Shown: piece after piece, positions 1 to 8,200 of the stretch
Layout of the letters: each line of letters opens with the position of its first letter
Numbering within the stretch: the stretch's first letter is position 1
From: Pontibacter sp. Tf4
Lineage (GTDB): Bacteria > Bacteroidota > Bacteroidia > Cytophagales > Hymenobacteraceae
Assembly (NCBI RefSeq): GCF_014212495.1
Contig: NZ_JACKZC010000010.1
Coordinates: 1 to 64,000, forward strand
Length of the DNA stretch: 64,000 bases
Reading direction: 5' to 3'
Notes under the pieces: model-generated
The model's database searches: none
Told to the model about the DNA's origin: nothing
What the model saw: the letters and a program-made list of their open reading frames with translations, nothing else
Made by a program: the position numbers and the translations under genes

Positions 1-1249
1 ACAAAGCCGGGTTAGAAGGCATGGGCGAAAAGGCTATAGGTGCGCCATCCAACCGGAACGATGCGGCCTGCGCCGTAGGGATGACCACGTTGATGAAGTG
101 CTCGTGGATGTTGACCAGGGATTTGGAAGTGATCGTCGCTTCTGTTACCCCCTGCTCTACCGGGGCCAGCATCACGGTTTCCGGCTCCCCTTTCGTCTCA
201 TCCCAGTCGCGGTGAAAGTACTGCGCCACGGCAATGGGCTTGTCAGCTACAATATGACAGGCAGCTTCGCTGTCGAACTGGATAAACTCTCCCTGCCCGA
301 TGGTGACCGGGGCTGCGTTGTTGATGCTGACCTTGGTGTTGCAGTAGGCGGCCACCACTTTGTAGGTATGGCGGACGGCCCTGTTTAAGAGCGGCGTTGA
401 GACGTATTCCTGGCCCCACAAACGCACCGGGAAAAGTTGCTGGTGGAAACCATCTATCTCGCGGATAAAGGTCAGATTTGGCGACATGTTAAGGCTTGTA
501 GCAGTGACGGCAATCTTTTTCCGCCCATGAGTACCGTCGCTGATGGACCTGATCCTGCTGCCCGTCGGGTCTGCCTCACCCGAACCCGATCCTAAGGAAT
601 AGCTTTGCCCGGCCATCAGGCGCAGGGTGAAAGGCTGGTGGGCCGGCTGGCTTAGGGAAATACTGAAAGTTGGGGTTATCTCTACTATGGTGTTATCTTC
701 TATGGCCAGTACAGTAAAGACGCTGCGAGATACACCGGGATACTGGTAGCGAAGCTCCTGGTTCAAAGTAAAGTAATCGTACCCAAGCATAGAGGCAGGG
801 TAATGTTGTGTGATCTGATGCCTGTTGTTCCCAGCAATAGTACTGACCATCACCTCAATGGGCTTTTCAGAGGTGACATGCATATCCGATTGCTGGATCG
901 ACTGTAATGAGCCCGAACCTCGGTAATAAACTAATGGTATGGCCTTTGTTTCCCCTGCCGCAACAAAGAAAGGGGTAACATGGCCTATAGATGGAATTTC
1001 TATCTTACCGGTAGTGGCAAACGCTGATGTAACATAAAGTGTGGGGGGTTCCGTACTTGAATGCTCCCTGACAAACAACCAAAAGTCAGTACCCCCCGGA
1101 CCTGGCAGTTGCTGCGCACCGGCGAGGTAAGGTAGCAGAAACAGTAAAAGATATAATAGGCACCCTTTCCTGTTTATAGCTGCATTCAGGAAACAGGCGG
1201 GGAGCAATAAGTTTGTTTTCAAGGTTAAAAATTGCCGTTTTTTCACCAT
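1..1249 (-). CDS. IgGFc-binding-domain surface protein (C-terminus outside window)
   Basis: Open minus-strand frame from ATG at 1249 to the window edge, so the C-terminal part is missing. The N-terminus (MVKKRQFLTLKTNLLL...) is basic, then hydrophobic, and ends in LAGAQQ, a Sec signal. The next 380 residues fit the IgGFc-binding N-terminal domain: GTDFWLFV near residue 50, LYVTSAFATTGKIEIP, a PFFVAAGETKAIPL strand, DMHVTSEKPIEVMVS, and the hallmark VFTVLAIEDNTIVEITP. Known family members in Bacteroidota are large secreted or cell-surface proteins, often with gliding/T9SS sorting tails. The tail is not visible here. It lies downstream of the RHS locus on the same strand, but about 600 bp of non-coding sequence separates them, so it is probably its own unit. 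Confidence 0.8.
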   Translation of the reverse strand, partial: MVKKRQFLTLKTNLLLPACFLNAAINRKGCLLYLLLFLLPYLAGAQQLPGPGGTDFWLFVREHSSTEPPTLYVTSAFATTGKIEIPSIGHVTPFFVAAGETKAIPLVYYRGSGSLQSIQQSDMHVTSEKPIEVMVSTIAGNNRHQITQHYPASMLGYDYFTLNQELRYQYPGVSRSVFTVLAIEDNTIVEITPTFSISLSQPAHQPFTLRLMAGQSYSLGSGSGEADPTGSRIRSISDGTHGRKKIAVTATSLNMSPNLTFIREIDGFHQQLFPVRLWGQEYVSTPLLNRAVRHTYKVVAAYCNTKVSINNAAPVTIGQGEFIQFDSEAACHIVADKPIAVAQYFHRDWDETKGEPETVMLAPVEQGVTEATITSKSLVNIHEHFINVVIPTAQAASFRLDGAPIAFSPMPSNPAL

Positions 1250-1846
1250 ACAATTAAGTAAATATATTGGATGTTAGCAATCTTTATATGCTTTAGGTAA
1301 AACAGACTTTCATCACAGTGCATCTATATATTTGAGGTTAATACGTAGATATAACTTTAAGTAATTAGTCCGGCTGATCTCGGTGTTTGTTATTAAAGTT
1401 TTAAAGCTTGAAGTTGCGATGAAGGGAAGCCAGACCCAGCCAGAGGGAGAACACCCGAGAGGTGGGCTTTGTTTTTTCGCCCTCTTGCCTGAGACGTATT
1501 ATAAACTCAAAAAACATAATAGCAACAACCGTGAGGAGTACAGCAGGTTGGCAAGCATAGGCAAAAACAAGTCCGGCTAAAGGACATTTATTTAGCCTTC
1601 CTTTTGCCGGAGCGCAGTCCAGGCGAGGACACGCACGGACGCCGCTTATCTTGTCAACAGCTTTAGCTATGGTAGTCGCGGTGGCTCTAGTATGAACGGG
1701 GGAAAAGTAAAAGCCCAATCCACGATGGAAAGGACTTTTACTATGGAATAGGAGTGTGGACACTGGCTTCAAGCCCGCGCCAGCAGAGGGAGTGTCACAG
1801 AACCTGAGAATAAAAAGAATTTGCCTTCAATTATATTTACTAAATA
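1250..1846. other. Gene-poor spacer with degenerate repeat
   Basis: About 600 bp without a convincing gene. Short frames on both strands have no recognisable content. A stretch around 1668-1725 (GGTAGT, then GAACGGGGGAAAAGTAAAAG) resembles one at 3430-3480 behind the second orphan RHS tip (GAACGGCGGAAAAGTAAAAG), so the two spacers seem to share a degraded element. A plus-strand TTG...TATAACTTTAAG at about 1334-1361 resembles a promoter but has no gene behind it. Confidence 0.5.
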
Positions 1847-2323
1847 TTAATCAGGATCTCCGATAATCTTAAACCTACTCTTTGTACAATTGTAAGTAAA
1901 TGTAGGAGGATATTTGCTACTATCTTTATTCTTGTTTAGCTTATTATATACATCTACCTCTTGTTCTTCACACTGCCAATCTGGAACTAGGCCTACTTGT
2001 CTTGGAGAGAACATTTGTACTAAAATTAGTGTATCAGAAACATTGTTTTTTACAAACCAGTATGTTCTATAAAACTTATCATAATAGTCATAGTAATTGG
2101 CTTTTATTGAATTCTCAAATTGTGTAATGCATACATCTTTTTTATCTGTTTCAAGATAAAATGGTTTAACTACATATCCTATTAAATCTCCGTTATTCGT
2201 AACTTCATAGCTACCACATTCTGTCTTTGAAAGAGTAATAGTAAGATCGTTCGTATTTATAATTTTTTTTGACACACTACACGAAGCAAAAATTATTAAA
2301 ATTATTATAGCCAGTACCTTCAT
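1847..2323 (-). CDS. Small lipoprotein, candidate immunity protein
   Basis: 158 residues starting MKVLAIIILIIFASCS: a short basic/hydrophobic signal and a lipobox (FASC), so the mature protein should be a lipoprotein. The rest is polar with several aromatic residues (YYDYYDKFYRTYWFVKNN) and cysteines; I recognise no family. It begins 11 bases after the stop of the orphan RHS tip with a metallopeptidase motif. That position is where immunity genes sit in polymorphic toxin loci. A periplasm-facing lipoprotein would protect against a toxin acting in the envelope or periplasm. The immunity role is inferred from context only. Confidence 0.6.
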   Translation of the reverse strand: MKVLAIIILIIFASCSVSKKIINTNDLTITLSKTECGSYEVTNNGDLIGYVVKPFYLETDKKDVCITQFENSIKANYYDYYDKFYRTYWFVKNNVSDTLILVQMFSPRQVGLVPDWQCEEQEVDVYNKLNKNKDSSKYPPTFTYNCTKSRFKIIGDPD

Positions 2324-2334
2324 TACCTCTGATT

Positions 2335-3129
2335 TTAAAGTCCAAGAAGTGTTTGCAAAATATGAATTATAGGCATGTTAATACCTTGAGACGCAAGATT
2401 AGCAGGCAAAGGTTCTAAATTACCTTTTGCATCGAGTATATTTCCTTGAGTTACGCCATTTGCTTCATAATAAGCTGCTCGTCGTGGCAAACCATTTGCT
2501 TGACGTAGAATGTTTTCATAATACATAGCGTTATATTCATCAACACCTCTTTGATCCGGCGGAACTCCAAACCATGGATAATTTTTACCTCCTAGATTTT
2601 GCATGAACTTATGAGCCATTTCATGTCCTAAAACAACATAACTTGGCGAATAATTTGCTTGGCTACCCTCCAGTACTTTCTGAATATCACTTACAGAACC
2701 ACTGTAATAAATATTAGGATCATGCAAGGTATTATTATTGGGACTGCCTCTTTTAACATAGTGATCTTTTGTGTCTGTAGCTAAATTGGTAACTATTGTA
2801 TTGCCAAGTTTATTTCCTTGATTAGTTTTTAAATCATTAAGGACCATGTTAGAAAACTTGGTTGTCTTTCCAGTATAGGCGCTTCCATCTCTGTTATTCC
2901 AACGCTGGTTTTTTTCGTCGTAAGTAAGGTCGGCCCTCTTTCCAAAAATTCCTAAAAAGCCAGTTCTAAAACTATGTCGAATAGTATCTCCAAGTGGGTC
3001 TGAAAATCGTAACGGATTATTATCCATGCTTGCATAACCGCTTATTCTTACGTTGGGTTTAGGGTCAATTTGCCACCAACGGCCCAGTTGGGGATCAAGG
3101 ATACGGAATTTGGCTTCTAAAACATTCAA
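2335..3129 (-). CDS. Orphan RHS tip with M91/NleD-like metallopeptidase toxin
   Basis: A 5'-truncated RHS gene. Sequence homologous to the RHS core extends upstream to 3231 (HYDPWGLNLAGIERQNTPDH) and is ended by an in-frame TAG at 3232-3234. The first usable ATG (3129) falls within the core box (RILDPQLGRWWQIDP...NPLRFSDPLGD). After this conserved junction, about 210 residues form the toxin. VVLGHEMAHKF gives a HExxH zinc-protease motif, and downstream EYNAMYYENILRQANGLPRRAAYY matches the E...ENxLRxxxGLPRR pattern of M91 (NleD/HopH1-type) effector peptidases. Known M91 enzymes are zinc endopeptidases. There is no signal peptide or shell, so it is a silent cassette or a donor for recombination unless another start is used. 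The immunity candidate follows immediately. Confidence 0.75.
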   Translation of the reverse strand: MNVLEAKFRILDPQLGRWWQIDPKPNVRISGYASMDNNPLRFSDPLGDTIRHSFRTGFLGIFGKRADLTYDEKNQRWNNRDGSAYTGKTTKFSNMVLNDLKTNQGNKLGNTIVTNLATDTKDHYVKRGSPNNNTLHDPNIYYSGSVSDIQKVLEGSQANYSPSYVVLGHEMAHKFMQNLGGKNYPWFGVPPDQRGVDEYNAMYYENILRQANGLPRRAAYYEANGVTQGNILDAKGNLEPLPANLASQGINMPIIHILQTLLGL

Positions 3130-3231
3130 ATCAAGAGCATCATTTTTCTCAATGCCGTTGTACTGGAACAGGTGATCCGGTGTATTTTGCCTTTCAATGC
3201 CGGCGAGATTCAGGCCCCACGGATCGTAGTG

Positions 3232-3665
3232 CTACAGAAGGCAAGACTGTACCCGGTCGGTGCAATTTGTGTTACTAAAGATAGTGGATTTACTATATAT
3301 AATGCGTAACGGGAAATGGCAAAAAGGAGGATTTCATAGCACGAGTGAGCCGAAGGGTAGCCTAACTTTGTGGTCTGCCGTAACTAAGTGAGCAGCCACT
3401 ACCACTAAACCGCGCAATAGCATGTCTAGTGGTAGTGGCTGCTGTTCTTTTGATGAACGGCGGAAAAGTAAAAGCCAGATCCTAAAGACAAGGGCTTCTG
3501 CTGTGTTTTGCAAGCAAAATATTCACACGGACTATAAGCCCGTATTAGAGGAGGATATGGAATATCTCTTCTTATTAACTAAAAAGAACAACCAAAAGCA
3601 TAACTATCAAACCAATTAATAATATTATTAATTGGATACTACCCGCTCTTGAAAATGGATTATCA
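3232..3665. other. Spacer behind second orphan RHS tip
   Basis: About 430 bp without a supportable gene. It contains the 17-bp-arm hairpin listed separately and the degenerate repeat shared with 1668-1725. No immunity gene for the upstream orphan tip can be seen here; it may have been lost. Confidence 0.5.
3391..3443. repeat. Long perfect inverted repeat
   Basis: Arms 3391-3407 (AGCAGCCACTACCACTA) and 3427-3443 pair perfectly over 17 bp around a 19-nt loop. No T-run follows on either side, so a simple terminator is unlikely. It could be the end of a lost mobile element or a recombination hairpin between RHS cassettes. Confidence 0.7.
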
Positions 3666-4538
3666 TTATTTTTCTTCATTGAAATATTCAACTGTTTTAC
3701 TATAAATTTTATTAAACATAGTAGAGATGGTTCCTAATGCTGTTTCTTGAGTAACCTCCTGCTTAGAGTTAGTTATATTTCCAACTCTCTTAGATTGATT
3801 AATTGCTGCACCTGTTAATTTATTAGTTACAGCTCCTACAGCAACATTACTTGCCTCTTCAAGTGCTTTGTTATAATCGCCATTCGCTGTATACATTGTA
3901 GCTTTAGTCATCTTAGCAGTAGCTGAAATTCCTTCTCCAACAGGGATTAAACTAAGGGAAGCTCCTTTTGTAAAGGGAGCAGCAAGTAAGCCACCATCTG
4001 CCAGAGCTTCACCTCCTGCATCGGCCACATTAGCAGCATCTATAACCGCTTCTCGACCCAGCTCTTTCCCAGTTTCAGCAACCTTGACAGCATCTTGTGA
4101 CACACCAACTACCTTAATTATTCTTCTTGTACTCTCACCCATATTTATATTAGAGGGTGTAGAGCCTGATTTATTAGACAAAAGCCTTTGAGCAGGAGCG
4201 TGAGCCTTCTGAGCAATAGCAGAATATTTAGTATAAAGTTGTACTAATTGAAATATACAGTCAGGACAATCACCATCAGGGTCATCATACCTTATAGGAT
4301 TGTTTAAGTTTGAATTATAAGGAGTTAGGTCATAAAACTCCTCTACCATTGGATCTACCTGCCACCATCGGCCTAATTGCGGATCCAGCGTTCGGTATTT
4401 AGCCATGAGTACATTTAAACCCAAGTCTACTTGTTTCTCGATTCCGTTGTACTGGAACTTATGATCAGGGCTGCCTTGCCGTTCGATGCCTGCCAGGTTC
4501 AGGCCCCATGGATCGTAGTGCTCTAGAGCACATTCCAA
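3666..4538 (-). CDS. Orphan RHS tip, toxin type unknown
   Basis: Second 5'-truncated RHS cassette. The protein begins just before HYDPWGLNLAGIERQGSPDHKFQYNG, runs through the RHS core box (RTLDPQLGRWWQVDPMVEE...NPIRYDDPDGD, about residues 48-92), then about 200 residues unlike the other tips. That tail has a CPDC pair, a Gly/Ala-rich, mildly hydrophobic part (DAGGEALADGGLLAAPFTKGASLSLIPVG) typical of pretoxin linkers, and a charged end (YFNEEK). I see no catalytic motif. The nominal start is TTG with no clear ribosome site, so expression as written is doubtful. No immunity gene follows. Homology to the full RHS gene stops at the same HYDPWG codon as in the other orphan. Confidence 0.65.
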   Translation of the reverse strand: MECALEHYDPWGLNLAGIERQGSPDHKFQYNGIEKQVDLGLNVLMAKYRTLDPQLGRWWQVDPMVEEFYDLTPYNSNLNNPIRYDDPDGDCPDCIFQLVQLYTKYSAIAQKAHAPAQRLLSNKSGSTPSNINMGESTRRIIKVVGVSQDAVKVAETGKELGREAVIDAANVADAGGEALADGGLLAAPFTKGASLSLIPVGEGISATAKMTKATMYTANGDYNKALEEASNVAVGAVTNKLTGAAINQSKRVGNITNSKQEVTQETALGTISTMFNKIYSKTVEYFNEEK

Positions 4539-4809
4539 GGCTATAAAAGTATTTCTTTTCTTATGTAAAGATAGAAGGTAATGTCAAGCAGGCAACGGAT
4601 AATTTCTTGCGTAATTTATTACAGGGTTTTCTTATAACTATTTTCTGGACTACATGTATACGATCTTTACCTAGCGCAGCCTATTAGCAGCTGTAAGCAG
4701 CGCAAGAACTCTGCTAATCCTACCAAACACATTTGAAGGATAATGGCTTTAAAACTAGTATTCTACAAAGAAAGATACGGCCTATAACCCCAGCTAGTAC
4801 CTCTTATAA

Positions 4810-5199
4810 TTAATTAAAGTATTTATCCTTAATGGTATGAGGAACTAAAAGATAGATGCTGTCCTGCGTTACCAGATAGAAGTCTTCTTTTTGTTTATTA
4901 TAATTAGGAGGTATCACAATTATCTCGTAACTAATTGAGTCTGATCTAGTAACTAGTATGGCATTAGAACTTTCCATATCAAGCAGACGCTTTACTGAAT
5001 CAATATGTCCTTGTAGCAGGGAATCATTATAAACCTTGATTTTGCTGCTGTCTATTATCTCTTTTAGCCTTTTAGCAACTATATAATTAAAATCAGGATC
5101 TACAATAGATGCTCTACTCCTACCGCTTTCATTATTACAAGCCCAAATAATACTAGCAACTATGAATACAAGTATAGCTTTACTTAAATGATTCTTCAT
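4810..5199 (-). CDS. Lipoprotein, candidate immunity to the full-length RHS toxin
   Basis: The frame is open from 5244, but I choose ATG at 5199 (MKNHLSKAILVFIVASIIWACNNE). This gives a proper lipoprotein signal (IIWAC lipobox) and starts 7 bases after the RHS stop codon; the longer version would overlap the RHS gene and bury the signal. The mature part is about 110 residues, charged, ending YLLVPHTIKDKYFN, with no family I recognise. Position directly behind an RHS toxin tip and the lipoprotein signal fit an immunity protein. It is the same arrangement as 1847-2323 behind the other tip. Function inferred only from context. Confidence 0.65.
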   Translation of the reverse strand: MKNHLSKAILVFIVASIIWACNNESGRSRASIVDPDFNYIVAKRLKEIIDSSKIKVYNDSLLQGHIDSVKRLLDMESSNAILVTRSDSISYEIIVIPPNYNKQKEDFYLVTQDSIYLLVPHTIKDKYFN

Positions 5200-5206
5200 T
5201 TTTACT

Positions 5207-8200
5207 TTACTTAGTGAGGTGATCAAAGTATCTCGTTTCTCCATTGTAATTGTTTAAGTCAGATTTATTAATACCTGGCTGATCTTTATATACCGTATAT
5301 ACAGTTTTTGCAAACTCTTTAACAGCTGCCCTAAAGGCTTTTTCATTTGCCTTGATTGCTTTTGTATCACCAGATCTTAGAGCTTCAAAATAGCCTTTAG
5401 ATGCTTCAGCGAATTTCTCCCCATTTGAAACAGTTTGCTCCCCACCTTCAAAAATTCTTATAATTTTTGCTTCGACCTCAGTAGCAAGTTCATTGTTCTT
5501 GATAGCACCGTTGTCATCTCGACCATAAAAGCTTGCCTGCCCAGCATGATAGACTTCTTCAGCTATTGTGCCAGCATTATCTACTTTTCCTGGTCTTAAC
5601 TTTATGTAACTTTCATACTTCTCTACTAGCCCAGTCCACCCAAATAAACTGTGCATAGTGGTTCTTGAAGATTCGTAGCTCCCATTTTCTGGAACAAAGG
5701 CATTTGAGGTATATGAAATGTTGTAAGTTTCACTACTACTTTCTAATTGTGAATAAATACGATTAAATATTGAAGAACTGCTTTTTAGTTGTGATACTGC
5801 TGCATTGTATTTTTTTTGATCTTGGAGAGTCAGAAAGCTCTTAACATCATTCCCATCTGGATCAAGGAAAACAATAGGGTTATTGAGGGCATAATTATAG
5901 GAGGAATAGCTACTATATTTATCCGCCATCTGATCCACCACGTGCCACCTACCGATCTGCGCATCGTACATCCTGGCCCCGTAGTCACTCCAGTTCAAGC
6001 CCAGCTCTTGTTGCTTCTCCTTACCGTTGTACTGGAACAAATGATCTGGCGTATTCTGCCGTTCAATGCCCGCGAGATTTAGGCCCCATGGATCATAATG
6101 GTTCTCCTGCACCAGGATTCCCCGCTGGTGCTCCACTTCCAGGTCATCAAAATAGATGTCCACGTTTTCAAAAGCATCATGGCTTAACTCGATCATGACA
6201 TAACCTGCCTTTTTCATCTCAGGCACCGTCAATTCCAGCACCTGGTGCTCCTCAAGAAGTGAAGCCTGGCCGGTAACCGCAGCCTGAGCACCAACAAGTT
6301 TTGTATCACTACCTAATTCAATTCCATAGTCATCCCATACCATGTAGTTTAAACTGGCTTTAGGCAGTGTCTGTGGATCAGGCTCCACAAGGCTTGCCAC
6401 AATAGTATTGGTAACAGTATTCGTAATAACCGTTGCCCCTGCAGCATCTGTAGCGAACGAATAGCCTGGAGCATTTGTCAGTGCTGCCACAATCGCATTT
6501 GCATTTACAGTAGTACTAGGATGGCGGAGGTCCACATACTTTACATGCACCCGTGCCTTTACCTTATCACCTGGCATGACTTTTAACGTAATGCTTGGCC
6601 GTGCTATTGTGCCTGCTGCTGTGTTTAACCTTACCACTTTGGGTTGCGCATCTGTTGGATGTGCAGTTTTATTGGTGTGGTCTAGCTGAGCAATAACACT
6701 CACCCGTACATCAGGCTTGTCCTCCTGCATATTCTTATCTGGCACTCTAAAGCTGTAATCGTTAAAGTAGAAGTCCTCGTCTTCCCTCCTGTTTTCTTCC
6801 ATTGTAGCCATATATACCGTTGTTGTCGGCTCAGCGAAAGCTACCCGTGTATTACCCAGATGGTCTTTAATGTGATACTCATAGTTCCACTGGCTACCAT
6901 CAAGCAATACCCTACCTTCTGAAGTATGGGCAAACACAGTATCTTGTTGATAAACAAACGATCCTACGTAATCCATGGTAGCCTTAAGCGTCGTTGAGGT
7001 GCCGCCCGGGGCATATTCGAATACTTGTTTTCTTAACTTACGACCGTCACCTGCATAGGAATAAGTAATATAACCCTTATTCGTATTATTCTCCCGGACA
7101 TAAATCTTCGCCGGCAGGTTCATGTCGTTATAGATTACCTTATGTATTCCTTTGTTCTTATCTCTGATCATGTTGCCATTAAGGTCATAAATATACTCCA
7201 TCGTAGCAGTATCACCTTCTATATAGTTCATGATGGAACCATTATCACGGAAATCCCCGGCCGGGTTTTTACTGAGATCCAGCGGCACTACCTTATCGTT
7301 GACAACAGCCAGGCGATTGCCTTTGTAAGTATAGGTAAGGTCGTCGACCAAATCAAAGCTCATTCCATTAAAAGTGCGTCTATCGTTTGCCGAGCCTTCT
7401 TCTAATCCAAAACGCTTCATTTTGCGGATATTTCCATTGGCATCATAACCATGTTCCGGCTGTCCATTTGCATTGATGATAGTTTTAATTTCGATAGAGT
7501 ATTTTTCCTTTTCATCGGTCCAACCTGCTGTCGCTGTTTCCCTGGAACGGTATAGACCATGAGTTAGGCGATTAGCTTTATCATAAGCATAGGCATAGCC
7601 TCGCTCTATTCCGTCCCCAATGCCCTTCCAGCGCATCTCTGAGATGTTGCCATTTAACTGGGCTTGTGTTAAGTTTAACACCTGATCTTGATTGTATCTT
7701 AACTCAAGGCCAAACAAATCGCCATACGGCCCTTGTCCGCTATCATTATTTTTGTCGTCTGTTTCAGAGTCCCAACTGTTAACACTTGTTAGCCAGCCAC
7801 GTATGTTATAGCGGTAATCCACTGATTGCAAAAAAGCAGGAGTTTCATATTTTGTAGTGTAATCAGTAGAATGCAGCCCCTTGTCCACCAACTGCCCCAA
7901 CTCGTTATAGAATGAATTGGAGAGCAAAACAAAATTTGCCGGCTCTGTACCACTTCCATTCACACTGGTCCAGATTTTATGCTCTTCTATCTTTTGCCTG
8001 CCCATGTGGTCGTAGGTAAACTTCTGGCGCACAAAATGGGTGGTTGCTGCATCTTTGTGATGAGCTGTTAAGACTTCTTCTGGACTGCCGGTGAAGTTGA
8101 ACCTAGTTGTGGCTTGGTCTACTTCACCTAAGTGGTTCTTGGCCAGCACCTGAATGGGCTGATACTTCTCATCGTAAAAGGTGACAGCTTTGAGCCACTC

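Noticed and set aside
1401-1772. 123-residue minus-strand frame in the first spacer
   Set aside because: No signal, domain or operon position; it overlaps the degenerate repeat shared with 3460 and has composition unlike the neighbouring proteins.
3422-3619. 65-residue plus-strand frame behind the hairpin
   Set aside because: Begins inside the inverted repeat and covers the repeat element; no recognisable content.
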